A stretch of 64,000 nucleotides of DNA, from NCBI GenBank assembly GCA_015068525.1, contig SVKJ01000001.1, positions 1-64,000 of the forward strand. The letters are read 5' to 3'. A program made the position numbers and the translations under genes. Of the stretch, positions 51,899-60,486 are shown piece by piece; position 1 is the stretch's first letter; every line of letters begins with the position of its first letter. A model generated the notes under the pieces. The model saw only the letters and a program-made list of their open reading frames with translations, made no database searches and was not told where the DNA came from. The stretch is from Oscillospiraceae bacterium. GTDB lineage: Bacteria; Bacillota; Clostridia; UMGS1840; HGM11507.

Positions 51899-53130
51899 AT
51901 AAAAATTATAAGTATAAAGTAATAGGAATATTTACTGTCTGCTTATTTTTATTGGTTGTGGGCAGTATGTACTATATAAATTCTTCTTCGGCAAGCACCA
52001 TAACCGTTTATAAGGAAACGGTTGAAGAAAAACATACAAAAGAAGGCATTATTACATCAAACCAGACACTTATTTATGCAACGGGTGACGGAGAGGCACT
52101 ATTTAACTGTCAGGAGGGGAAACTTATTACCCCTTATATGAAAATTGCAACTGTATATTCAGGGGATATTGATGATGAAACAAAGGAAAGTTTAAGAGGT
52201 CTTAATGATAAAATAGTGTTTGCACAGGCAAATGAGAAGTCGGCTAAAAATATTATAGGCGATATATCTTCAATAAGCCGTGATATAAACAATACAATTT
52301 CCGATGTTATGACAATGACCAATGAAAATAATTACGAAGACGTTTATAAAGCAAAGAACGAAATAACAGCCTATAACAAAAAACTGATGGAGTTAAAAGG
52401 TCAGAAAGTGGAAGAATACAGCGAGAATATAGAAAGTGAAATTGCAAGGATTGAAGGTTCCCTGAATACATCGAAACAGATTTATAAAAGCACAACTCAC
52501 GGAATGTTTTCAACAAAAGTAACAAATTTTGATGAACTTTTAACACCTGAAATTGCACATAAGATGACAGTAAGTGAGTATGATAAACTTTTTAAAACTG
52601 ATATAGAAGAGAATTCAGGCGTTAAGTCGGGCAAAAGTTTTTGCAAAATAATAAATCATTATGAATGGTACGTTGTATCAAAATTTAAAAAAGAAGAAAT
52701 AGAAGGACTTGAAAAGGGCAGTTTTGTTGAACTTCGTATAATAAACAATTCGGATCATAAGGTAAGCGGTGAAATAACTTATATTTCAGACGAAGTAAAA
52801 GGTAATTACGTTGTAGTTATTAAATCAACCAAAAACCTTAATAATATATGGACATCAAACAAAGTGGAATTTGAACTTATAAAAAGCACAAAAACAGGTT
52901 TTAAAATTCCTCCTTCATCGGTAGTTGAAAAAGACGGAGTACAGGGAGTATATGTAATAAAAGACAGTGTTTATAAGTTTATAGAAATAAAACCTCTTCT
53001 TTACGGAGATAATTTTATTTTGATTAAGGACAGAACAACCGAGGGAGAGCCTGAGGGAAGTAATGTTATTTTATATGATTATGTGGTTGTAAACCCTTCA
53101 AATATCAAAGAGGGAGATTTTGCAAATTGA
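51895..53130 (+). CDS. HlyD-like periplasmic-adaptor-type membrane protein
   Basis: A 411-residue protein with one N-terminal membrane helix (about 10-28) and an extracytoplasmic part arranged like HlyD/YknX-type fusion proteins: a short first beta segment (VYKETVEEKHTKEGIITSN), a helical coiled-coil region (about 100-190), then a beta-barrel part (GSFVELRIINNSDHKVSGEI) and a second barrel (IPPSSVVEKDGVQGVYVIKD). No ABC transporter partner is adjacent. Its fixed place between miaA and yggS/sepF suggests a role tied to the envelope or division; this is inference. Overlaps the next start (TTGA). Confidence 0.65.
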   Translation: MNKNYKYKVIGIFTVCLFLLVVGSMYYINSSSASTITVYKETVEEKHTKEGIITSNQTLIYATGDGEALFNCQEGKLITPYMKIATVYSGDIDDETKESLRGLNDKIVFAQANEKSAKNIIGDISSISRDINNTISDVMTMTNENNYEDVYKAKNEITAYNKKLMELKGQKVEEYSENIESEIARIEGSLNTSKQIYKSTTHGMFSTKVTNFDELLTPEIAHKMTVSEYDKLFKTDIEENSGVKSGKSFCKIINHYEWYVVSKFKKEEIEGLEKGSFVELRIINNSDHKVSGEITYISDEVKGNYVVVIKSTKNLNNIWTSNKVEFELIKSTKTGFKIPPSSVVEKDGVQGVYVIKDSVYKFIEIKPLLYGDNFILIKDRTTEGEPEGSNVILYDYVVVNPSNIKEGDFAN

Positions 53131-53813
53131 TAGAGGAAAATGTTAAAAGAATTAAGGAAGAAATATTTGAAACCTCAATAAAATACGGGAGAAATTATTC
53201 GGATATAGAAATAGTAGGAGTAACAAAAACCGTTGAACCTGAAAGAATTTTACCGATAAAGAATGCGGGAATTACTCATATAGGGGAAAACAGAGTTCAG
53301 GAATATCTTTACAAATACGATTTTTATAAAGAAAATAATTTCAAACAAAGTATAATAGGCCATCTTCAGACCAACAAAGTCAAATATATAATTGATAAGG
53401 TCGATCTTATTCAGTCGGTTGACAGTATGAGGTTAGCACAGGAAATTTCAAAGCAGGCAAAAAAGCATAATAAAACTATGGATATTCTTCTTGAAATAAA
53501 TATTGCAAATGAAGAGTCAAAGTCAGGTATTTCATTTAATGAAGTTTATGAATTTGCAAGTATGATAAGTGAACTTGACAACATTATAGTAAAAGGTATT
53601 ATGGCAATTCCGCCGATTTTTGAAAACGAAGTCACAACAAGAGGATATTTTGAAAAATTATATAAAATATATATTGACATTAAGAGTAAAAAAATAGATA
53701 ATATATATATGGATATTTTGTCTATGGGAATGTCTAAAGACTATCTTTACGCCATAATGGAGGGGTCCAATATGGTAAGAATCGGGACAGGCATATTTGG
53801 AAAAAGGTTATAA
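53127..53813 (+). CDS. YggS/PLPBP family pyridoxal-phosphate-binding protein
   Basis: A 228-residue single-domain PLP protein of the YggS (PROSC/PLPBP) family, which maintains PLP and amino-acid homeostasis without known catalysis. The PLP Lys lies in VGVTKTVEPERIL; other motifs are HIGENRVQEYLYK, IGHLQTNKVKYI, LLEINIANEESKSGI and LSMGMSKDYLYAI plus VRIGTGIFG at the end. TTG start with AGGGAGA nine bases before. In Firmicutes it commonly precedes sepF (ylmE-ylmF), as here. Confidence 0.93.
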   Translation: MIEENVKRIKEEIFETSIKYGRNYSDIEIVGVTKTVEPERILPIKNAGITHIGENRVQEYLYKYDFYKENNFKQSIIGHLQTNKVKYIIDKVDLIQSVDSMRLAQEISKQAKKHNKTMDILLEINIANEESKSGISFNEVYEFASMISELDNIIVKGIMAIPPIFENEVTTRGYFEKLYKIYIDIKSKKIDNIYMDILSMGMSKDYLYAIMEGSNMVRIGTGIFGKRL

Positions 53814-53854
53814 CTATAAATAAATTAAACATAAATTTTAGGAGGAACAAAGTT

Positions 53855-54313
53855 ATGGGAAACTTTTTTAAGAAAACAATGGAGTTTATCGGTCTTTCTG
53901 ACGAAGAAGAAAACATTGAAGTTGAACCTATAAATGAAATTGAACCGGAAAAGGAAAAGAAGAACGATTCATTTTCAGTTAATCCGAGAAAAAATAAGGT
54001 TGTAAATATTCACACAACAACACAACTTAAAGTTGTTGTTTATACACCTAATTCTTTTGATAATGCAAGAGAAATTGCAGATCACTTAAAAGCGAAAAAA
54101 CCTGTTGTTATAAATTTAGAAAATGTTGAAACAGCAGTTGCAAGAAGAATTATAGATTTCTTAACAGGTGCAGTTTATGCAGTTGACGGAAGTATCCAGA
54201 AAATTGCTGACAGAATTTTCTTAATAGCACCATACAATGTCGGTATTATGGGCGGGGACGTTAAAGATGAACTTATGAGAAATAAGATTGTTTTCCCATA
54301 TAGCAGTAACTAA
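53855..54313 (+). CDS. sepF: Cell division protein SepF
   Basis: A 152-residue SepF, which polymerises on FtsZ bundles and tethers them to the membrane. Residues 1-14 (MGNFFKKTMEFIGL) form the amphipathic membrane-binding helix. An acidic linker (about 18-50) follows, and the SepF core is at about 60-150 (VVVYTPNSFDNAREIADHLK, VVINLENVETAVARRIIDFL, GAVYAVDGSIQKI). SD TAGGAGGA. It lies in the standard yggS-sepF-ylmH-divIVA order. Confidence 0.93.
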   Translation: MGNFFKKTMEFIGLSDEEENIEVEPINEIEPEKEKKNDSFSVNPRKNKVVNIHTTTQLKVVVYTPNSFDNAREIADHLKAKKPVVINLENVETAVARRIIDFLTGAVYAVDGSIQKIADRIFLIAPYNVGIMGGDVKDELMRNKIVFPYSSN

Positions 54314-54315
54314 AT

Positions 54316-55086
54316 ATGATAAAAAAGGAAACCGTACTTTTTTATGCTAATGGGGATGATGAAAAAATTCTTCTTTCCCATCTTTACGATAATTATGTAA
54401 AAGCTTTTACTAAAAATTATAATACCTATTCGGATTTTTTCTCTGAAGAAAAAACAACTCTTATAAAAACCGCTTTTAGTACTGTGACAAATTTGAGTTT
54501 TGATACATATGGCGGATACGAAGGAGCAGAAAGAGTAATTTCTGCTTTTTTGGCGAATGAGGATAACAAAAGATATCCTGTTTTATGTATTGAAATTTCA
54601 GGGCGAGGTATTAATAAACTGTCCCACCGTGATTTCTTAGGTGCTCTTATGGGGCTTGGAATAAAAAGGGAAATGGTTGGAGATATTGTCATAGGAGAAA
54701 AATGCTATGTGTTCGTAAAAGAAGAGATAGCCGACTACATTCTTTTAAATCTTACAAAAGTGGGAAATTTAGGTGTCAGTGTAGGTTTATATAACGGCAA
54801 AGAAATAATAAAAGAGGAACGGTTTGAGATAATATCTTCTACCGTCGAATCTTTAAGGCTTGACCTTATTGTAGCCAGAGGTTTTAATATAAAAAGAAGC
54901 GATGCTTCTAAATTTATATCACAGGGTAAAGTCTTAGTTTCGGGAAGAGAAGTTTTATCAAATGACTATAAAGTTAAACAAAATGATAAAATAACCCTTA
55001 AGGGAAAAGGCAAAATAGTTTTTTTAGACGAAAATGGAGTTAGTAAAAAAGGCAAAATAATTATTGACATAAAAAGATACATATAA
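54316..55086 (+). CDS. YlmH-type S4-domain RNA-binding protein
   Basis: A 256-residue protein of the YlmH family. The N-terminal region (about 1-170) has FSTVTNLSFDTYGGYEGAER and LGIKREMVGDIVI. The C-terminal S4 RNA-binding domain (about 180-240) has LRLDLIVARGFNIKRSDASK and ISQGKVLVSGREVLSNDYKV. YlmH proteins bind ribosomal or ribosome-associated RNA and have been linked to rescue of stalled ribosomes. It starts two bases after sepF with no clear SD, suggesting translational coupling. Confidence 0.9.
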   Translation: MIKKETVLFYANGDDEKILLSHLYDNYVKAFTKNYNTYSDFFSEEKTTLIKTAFSTVTNLSFDTYGGYEGAERVISAFLANEDNKRYPVLCIEISGRGINKLSHRDFLGALMGLGIKREMVGDIVIGEKCYVFVKEEIADYILLNLTKVGNLGVSVGLYNGKEIIKEERFEIISSTVESLRLDLIVARGFNIKRSDASKFISQGKVLVSGREVLSNDYKVKQNDKITLKGKGKIVFLDENGVSKKGKIIIDIKRYI

Positions 55087-55099
55087 AGGGGGTATATTT

Positions 55100-55537
55100 A
55101 TGATTACACCGATAGATATACAAAACAAAGAATTTAAGTCAGGTGCATTCGGTTATAAGAAGAATGAGGTTGATGAATTTTTAAGTATCGTAGGAAGCGA
55201 ATTTGATGCTCTATACAAGCAAAATATTGCGCTTAACGATAAAATCAATATGTTAAGTGAAGCAATCAAAGAGTATAAGTCAATGGAAACTGCTCTGCAA
55301 AGCACTATTGCCACTGCTCAGAATGTTGCAAAGGAACTTGAGTCAACTGCCCGCCTTAAAGCAGAAACTCTTGTCAAGGAAGCAGAAAACAAGGCGGCAG
55401 ATATTATAATAAATGCAAAAAAAGAAGTGAGCGATATTATAGAACGTCACGAAAATTTAAAACAGCAATATGATATATATAAATTAAAAATAAAAAATAC
55501 AGTTTCCGAGCAACTTAATATGCTTGAGGAAATATAG
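55100..55537 (+). CDS. divIVA: DivIVA-family cell division/polarity protein
   Basis: A 145-residue coiled-coil protein. The N-terminus ITPIDIQNKEFKSGAFGYKK and NEVDEFLSIVG is the DivIVA lipid-binding domain that senses curved membrane at septa and poles. Residues about 30-140 are continuous coiled coil. SD AAGGGGGT. The location between ylmH and ileS is conserved in Firmicutes. Confidence 0.92.
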   Translation: MITPIDIQNKEFKSGAFGYKKNEVDEFLSIVGSEFDALYKQNIALNDKINMLSEAIKEYKSMETALQSTIATAQNVAKELESTARLKAETLVKEAENKAADIIINAKKEVSDIIERHENLKQQYDIYKLKIKNTVSEQLNMLEEI

Positions 55538-55557
55538 AACCGAAAGGATAGAATATA

Positions 55558-58350
55558 ATGGAAAAAGATTACTCACTAACTTTAAATCTTCCCGAAACTG
55601 AGTTTCCTATGAGAGGTAACTTACCAAAAAGAGAACCTGAGTTTTTGGAAGAAATGAATAAAAAAGACCTTTATAATAAGTTAATGGAAAAAAATGAAGG
55701 CAAACCTTTATTTGTTCTTCATGACGGTCCTCCTTTTGCAAATGGAGATATCCATACAGGTCACGCACTTAACAAAATTTTAAAGGATATTGTCATCAAG
55801 CACAAAGCGATGACAGGTTATAAAACACCTTTTATTCCCGGTTGGGATACTCATGGGCTTCCAATCGAAACTCAGGCAATCAAAAAAATGGGTGTAAACC
55901 GTTTTGAAGCAGGACCTGTTAAATTCAGAGAAGTATGTAAAGACTTTGCTGAAAGTTATATAAATAATCATATAGAACAGTTTAAAAGACTTGGAGTAAT
56001 AGGTGACTTTGAGCATCCTTATATTACTTATCAGCCTGAATTTGAAGCAAAACAAATCGAAGTATTTGGCGAAATTGCAAAAAAAGGAATTATCTATAAA
56101 GGTTTAAAACCTGTTTACTGGTGCCCTGACTGTCAGACTGCTTTGGCAGAAGCGGAAATTGAATATCAGGAAGATAAAACATACTCAATTTATGTTAAAT
56201 TCAAAGTAAGTGAAGATGCTAATGATGTATTAAAAGGAATTGACTTATCCGATACATTCTTTGTAATATGGACAACTACTACATGGACTTTGCCAGGTAA
56301 CGTTGCTATATGCTTAAATAAAGATTTTGATTATGCAGTTTGCAAAACAGAAAAAGGTAATTTAATTGTTGCCAAAGATATGGCAGAAACCGTATTTTCT
56401 ACAATTGGTATAGAAAATTATGAAATTATTGCAACCTTTAAGGGAAGTGAATTAGAAGGAATATGGTGTGAACATCCGTTCCTTAATAGAAAATCGCTTA
56501 TTATAAACGGCGACCATGTAACATTAGAGGCAGGTACAGGCTGTGTTCATACTGCTCCCGGATTTGGTATGGATGACTTTTTGGTATGCCAGAATTATAA
56601 AGAACTCCCTATTATAGTTTCTGCTGATGATAAAGGCGCTATGACAGATGAAGCAGGGGAATTTGCAGGACTGTCTTATCAGGATGCAAATAAAGCTATT
56701 GCTATTAAATTAGATGAAACAGGTTATCTTCTTAAGAGTGTTAAAATAAGCCATCAGTATCCTCACTGCTGGAGATGTAAAAACCCTATCATATTCAGAG
56801 CAACTGAACAATGGTTTGCTTCAATTGACGCATTTAAAGAAAAGGCAATTGATGCAATAAGAAATGTTAAATGGGTTCCTTCGTGGGGAGAAGAAAGAAT
56901 TGCAGGAATGGTTCAGGACAGAGCCGACTGGTGTATTTCCCGTCAGAGAACATGGGGTGTTCCTATTCCTATTTTCTATTGTGAAGAATGTAATAAACCT
57001 ATTATAAATGAAAAAACAATTGATGCTATAGTTGAATTGTTTAAGGCTGAAGGTTCAAATGCATGGTATTCACTTGATCAGGACGCGTTCTTAAAAGGCT
57101 TAGGCGTTAAATGTGAATGTGGATGCGAAAAATTCAAAAAAGAAACCGATATAATGGACGTTTGGTTTGATTCAGGTTCTTCTCACGCATCTGTTATTGG
57201 AGAGAGAGAAGGTTTAGATGTATCCGATATGTATTTAGAGGGTAATGACCAGTACAGAGGATGGTTCCAGTCTTCACTTCTTACTGCTGTTGCAACAAAA
57301 GGAATTGCACCTTATAAAACAGTTTTGACTCACGGTATGGTTGTTGACGGAGAAGGCAAAAAAATGTCTAAGTCACTTGGCAACGGTATTGACCCGATTA
57401 AAGATATCTGCGAAAAAATGGGTGCTGATATTTTAAGACTTTGGGTAACATCTTCTGACTATAAAGCGGATATAAGAATATCTCAGGATATCTTAAAGCA
57501 GATTTCTGAAATATACAGAAAGATAAGAAATACTGCAAGATATATCTTAGGTAATATTCACGATTTTGATCCTTCCAGCGATATGGTTGACTTTAAAGAT
57601 ATGTTGGAGATTGATAAATATGCTTTGGTTAAGTTGAACAGTATTACTGAAAAAGCACTTAAAGCGTATGAAGATTATGAATATCATATTTTATATCATA
57701 CAATTCATAATTTCTGTGTTGTTGATATGTCAAACTTCTATCTTGATATTATTAAAGACAGACTTTATACAGAAAAGAAAGATTCGTTTAAAAGAAGAAG
57801 TGCACAGTCTGCTATGTATATAGTGCTTGACTCTCTTGTTAAACTTCTTGCACCTGTTTTGGCATTTACAACTGAAGAAATCTGGGCATCAATGCCTCAC
57901 ACTAAGGAAGATGATACTTACAGTGTACTCTTTAACGATATGCCAAAATTTAAGGAAGAATTAAATGACAAAGATCTTTTAAATAAATGGGAAAGAATTT
58001 CAAAAATTAAAGATGCAGTTGCAAAAGGATTGGAACTTGCAAGAGGCGAAAAAATTATCGGTCACTCACTTGGTGCGAGTGTAACATTATATGCAGACGG
58101 AGAACTTTACGAATTCCTAAAATCAATCGAAAGTGATTTAGAAACAATTCTTATTGTTTCCAATGTGGAATTAAAAGGTCTTTCGGATGCTTTGGATGCC
58201 GTAAGTTCGGAAGACATAGAAGGTTTAAAAATCAAAGTGTCTTCAGCAGAAGGAGAAAAATGCGAAAGATGCTGGATGATTAAAAAATCAGTCGGAGAAA
58301 ATGACGAACATCCTACACTTTGTGCAAGATGTGCAGACGCTCTAAAATAA
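55558..58350 (+). CDS. ileS: Isoleucyl-tRNA synthetase
   Basis: A 930-residue class I aminoacyl-tRNA synthetase. HIGH-type motif in PPFANGDIHTGHALNK near residue 65; editing domain with TTTTWTLPGNVAIC; KMSKS loop in GEGKKMSKSLGNGID near residue 600; C-terminal zinc site CERCWMIKKS...CARCADALK. This is the bacterial (eubacterial-type) form with C-terminal zinc. No T-box signature is visible in the 20-base gap before it, so it seems to be expressed with divIVA. A terminator follows directly. Confidence 0.96.
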   Translation: MEKDYSLTLNLPETEFPMRGNLPKREPEFLEEMNKKDLYNKLMEKNEGKPLFVLHDGPPFANGDIHTGHALNKILKDIVIKHKAMTGYKTPFIPGWDTHGLPIETQAIKKMGVNRFEAGPVKFREVCKDFAESYINNHIEQFKRLGVIGDFEHPYITYQPEFEAKQIEVFGEIAKKGIIYKGLKPVYWCPDCQTALAEAEIEYQEDKTYSIYVKFKVSEDANDVLKGIDLSDTFFVIWTTTTWTLPGNVAICLNKDFDYAVCKTEKGNLIVAKDMAETVFSTIGIENYEIIATFKGSELEGIWCEHPFLNRKSLIINGDHVTLEAGTGCVHTAPGFGMDDFLVCQNYKELPIIVSADDKGAMTDEAGEFAGLSYQDANKAIAIKLDETGYLLKSVKISHQYPHCWRCKNPIIFRATEQWFASIDAFKEKAIDAIRNVKWVPSWGEERIAGMVQDRADWCISRQRTWGVPIPIFYCEECNKPIINEKTIDAIVELFKAEGSNAWYSLDQDAFLKGLGVKCECGCEKFKKETDIMDVWFDSGSSHASVIGEREGLDVSDMYLEGNDQYRGWFQSSLLTAVATKGIAPYKTVLTHGMVVDGEGKKMSKSLGNGIDPIKDICEKMGADILRLWVTSSDYKADIRISQDILKQISEIYRKIRNTARYILGNIHDFDPSSDMVDFKDMLEIDKYALVKLNSITEKALKAYEDYEYHILYHTIHNFCVVDMSNFYLDIIKDRLYTEKKDSFKRRSAQSAMYIVLDSLVKLLAPVLAFTTEEIWASMPHTKEDDTYSVLFNDMPKFKEELNDKDLLNKWERISKIKDAVAKGLELARGEKIIGHSLGASVTLYADGELYEFLKSIESDLETILIVSNVELKGLSDALDAVSSEDIEGLKIKVSSAEGEKCERCWMIKKSVGENDEHPTLCARCADALK

Positions 58351-58355
58351 ATATT

Positions 58356-58383
58356 AAAAGGGGTTTAAAACACCCCTTTTTTT
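58356..58383 (+). terminator. Rho-independent terminator after ileS
   Basis: AAAAGGGG (58356-58363) pairs with CCCCTTTT (58373-58380), followed by more T. It lies 50 bases before lspA, so lspA/rluD expression may depend on read-through or an unseen start site. Confidence 0.75.
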
Positions 58384-58400
58384 AAAAACGAGGAAAAAAT

Positions 58401-58841
58401 ATGTTATATTTTATAATTATATCTTTAATTTTAGTTTTTGATATTTTTACAAAATATCTCTCATCTTTTTATTTTAAAGTATCGGAAATTGAGGTTATAA
58501 AAAACATTCTTTATTTTACTTATGTGGAAAACAGAGGCGCTGCCTTTGGTATAATGCAAAACAAACAATGGTTTTTTATTTTAATAACTTTGATTTTAAT
58601 TATTGCTATGATACTCTATATTTTAAAGGTAAAACCTCAGGATATACTCTTGAAACTGTCCCTTTCATTTATTATAGGAGGGGGAATAGGCAATCTTATT
58701 GACCGTGTCTTTAAAGGGTATGTTGTTGATTTTATTGATTTAAGAATTATAAACTATCCGGTTTTTAATATTGCTGACTGCTTTGTTGTAATAGGTGCAG
58801 TGTTGCTGTGTGTATATATATTATTTTCAAAGGAGAAATAA
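58401..58841 (+). CDS. lspA: Prolipoprotein signal peptidase
   Basis: A 146-residue signal peptidase II with four membrane helices. It cleaves lipoprotein signal peptides after lipid transfer, including that of the solute-binding lipoprotein at 34909. Conserved blocks: YVENRGAAFGIMQN, GGGIGNLIDRVFKGYVVDFI (first catalytic Asp) and VFNIADCFVVIGA (second catalytic Asp). SD GAGGAAAA. It is followed by rluD, the usual partner. Confidence 0.95.
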   Translation: MLYFIIISLILVFDIFTKYLSSFYFKVSEIEVIKNILYFTYVENRGAAFGIMQNKQWFFILITLILIIAMILYILKVKPQDILLKLSLSFIIGGGIGNLIDRVFKGYVVDFIDLRIINYPVFNIADCFVVIGAVLLCVYILFSKEK

Positions 58842-58842
58842 C

Positions 58843-59757
58843 TTGAATAAAATAATTATAAATGTAGCAGATAATGAAAACTTAAGAATTGATAAGTATA
58901 TTTCCAATCTTTACAGTGAATATACAAGGAATAACATCCAGAATTTAATTGATAATGGTGCTGTAACTGTTAATTTAAAAACAGTAAAATCAAATTATAA
59001 AGTCCGTATGGGTGACGAAATAACAGTTGAAATCCCCGAGCCTAAAGAACTTGATATAAAGGCAGAGAATATTCCTCTTGATATTGTATATGAAGATAGT
59101 GATATACTTGTAATAAATAAACCAAAAGGAATGGTAGTTCATCCTGCCTGCGGAAACTATGAGGGAACACTTGTAAATGCACTTTTGGGTTATTGTAAAG
59201 ATTCGTTATCTGAAATAAACGGCATAATACGTCCGGGAATTGTTCACAGAATAGATAAAGACACAAGCGGACTTTTACTTGTTGCAAAAAATAACCGTGC
59301 CCATCTTTCCTTAGCAGAACAAATAAAAGAACATTCTGCCAAAAGAGAATATCTTGCACTTGTAATAGGCGAGGTAAAAGAAGACGGAACTGTCAATTTG
59401 CCTATAGGAAGATGTGAAAAGGACCGTAAAAAAATGGCAGTTACCTATAAAAATTCCAAAGAAGCAGTAACCCATTATTTTGTAAAAGAAAGATACGAAG
59501 GGTATACACTGCTTGAATGTAAACTTGAAACGGGCAGAACTCATCAGATAAGAGTTCACCTGTCCCATATAGGGAAACCAATACTTGGCGATAATGTTTA
59601 TGGCCCTAAAAAGCAAAAAATAATAATTAACGGGCAAATGCTCCATGCACACAGGATAGAATTTACTCATCCAACGAGTGGCAAGGCGATGTCCTTTACA
59701 GCACCGCTACCCAAATATTTTTTGGAAATTTTAGAAAAATTATCGAAAAAAGTATAG
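58843..59757 (+). CDS. rluD: RluD/RluA-family pseudouridine synthase
   Basis: A 304-residue pseudouridine synthase of the RluA/RluD family. N-terminal S4 domain (about 12-75; LRIDKYISNLYSEYTRNNIQ); catalytic domain with GIVHRIDKDTSGLLLVAKNN, where the Asp in HRIDKDTSG is the nucleophile, and LETGRTHQIRVHLSHIG. Substrate (23S rRNA or tRNA) cannot be told from sequence alone; the symbol follows family habit. TTG 58843 has AGGAG seven bases upstream; an in-frame start at 58795 lies within lspA and is rejected. Confidence 0.9.
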   Translation: MNKIIINVADNENLRIDKYISNLYSEYTRNNIQNLIDNGAVTVNLKTVKSNYKVRMGDEITVEIPEPKELDIKAENIPLDIVYEDSDILVINKPKGMVVHPACGNYEGTLVNALLGYCKDSLSEINGIIRPGIVHRIDKDTSGLLLVAKNNRAHLSLAEQIKEHSAKREYLALVIGEVKEDGTVNLPIGRCEKDRKKMAVTYKNSKEAVTHYFVKERYEGYTLLECKLETGRTHQIRVHLSHIGKPILGDNVYGPKKQKIIINGQMLHAHRIEFTHPTSGKAMSFTAPLPKYFLEILEKLSKKV

Positions 59758-59783
59758 ACAAGTCAGTATAAAAGTAGTATAAT
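59755..59783 (+). promoter_or_regulatory. Sigma-A promoter of the pyr operon
   Basis: TAGACA (59755-59760), 17 bases, TATAAT (59778-59783). The start site is expected near 59790, giving a leader of about 135 bases that holds the PyrR attenuator. Confidence 0.7.
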
Positions 59784-59813
59784 TTATATTGTAAATTAAA
59801 AGACCTTTAAATT

Positions 59814-59909
59814 AGTCCTGTGAGGCTGATAAGGCGATATTATATGGCTATAGTTCTATTCTTTTAAGATCAAGTAATACCGTTTATCAGCAGGATAAAC
59901 GGTTTTTTT
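59814..59909 (+). promoter_or_regulatory. PyrR-binding transcription attenuator
   Basis: The leader contains AGTCCTGTGAGGCTGATAAGG (59814-59834 region), closely matching the PyrR anti-antiterminator site of Bacillus (AGUCCxGxGAGGCU). It is followed by an intrinsic terminator CCGTTTATC (59880-59888) with GATAAACGG (59894-59902) and seven T. In this known mechanism PyrR bound to UMP exposes the terminator; low UMP allows read-through to pyrR, uraA, pyrB and pyrC. Confidence 0.88.
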
Positions 59910-59925
59910 AAAAAGAGGTGGAATA

Positions 59926-60453
59926 ATGGAAAAACTTATTTTGGATAGTGATGGTATAAAAAGGGCGGCTACAAGAATTTCTTATGAAATAATTGAAAAA
60001 AATAAGGGTGCGAAGGATATATGCCTTATAGGTATCCAAAGACGTGGTGTATCATTGGCTAAAATGGTAAGAGATAATATAAAAAAGAACGAGGGAATAG
60101 ATGTTGAACTTGGAATTTTAGACATTACTTTTTACCGTGATGACCTTAGTGTTCTTGATGAGCATCCCGTTCTTAACGGAACAGATATTCCATTTTCAGT
60201 TTATGATAAGAAAATAATTCTTGTCGATGATGTTTTATATACAGGCAGGACATGCCGTGCCGCAATAGATGCAATAATGGATTTAGGAAGGCCTAAAATT
60301 ATTAAGCTTGCTGTTCTTATTGACAGGGGGCACAGGGAACTTCCTATTCATGCAGACTATGTGGGGAAAAATCTTCCTACCTCAAAAAAAGAAGTTGTTC
60401 ATGTTAAGATGAATGAATATGACGGGGAAGATAAAGTTATTTTAGAGCAGTAA
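59926..60453 (+). CDS. pyrR: PyrR, pyr operon RNA-binding attenuation protein / uracil phosphoribosyltransferase
   Basis: A 175-residue PRT-fold protein that senses UMP and binds pyr leader RNA. IKRAATRISYEIIEKNKG at the start, IGIQRRGVSLAKMV, and the PRPP-binding loop IILVDDVLYTGRTCRAAIDA are typical, as is LIDRGHRELPIHADYVGKNL. SD AGAGGTGG. It directly follows the attenuator it should control. Confidence 0.96.
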   Translation: MEKLILDSDGIKRAATRISYEIIEKNKGAKDICLIGIQRRGVSLAKMVRDNIKKNEGIDVELGILDITFYRDDLSVLDEHPVLNGTDIPFSVYDKKIILVDDVLYTGRTCRAAIDAIMDLGRPKIIKLAVLIDRGHRELPIHADYVGKNLPTSKKEVVHVKMNEYDGEDKVILEQ

Positions 60454-60486
60454 ATAAAAAATATAAAAAAGAAATGAGGGGTTTTT

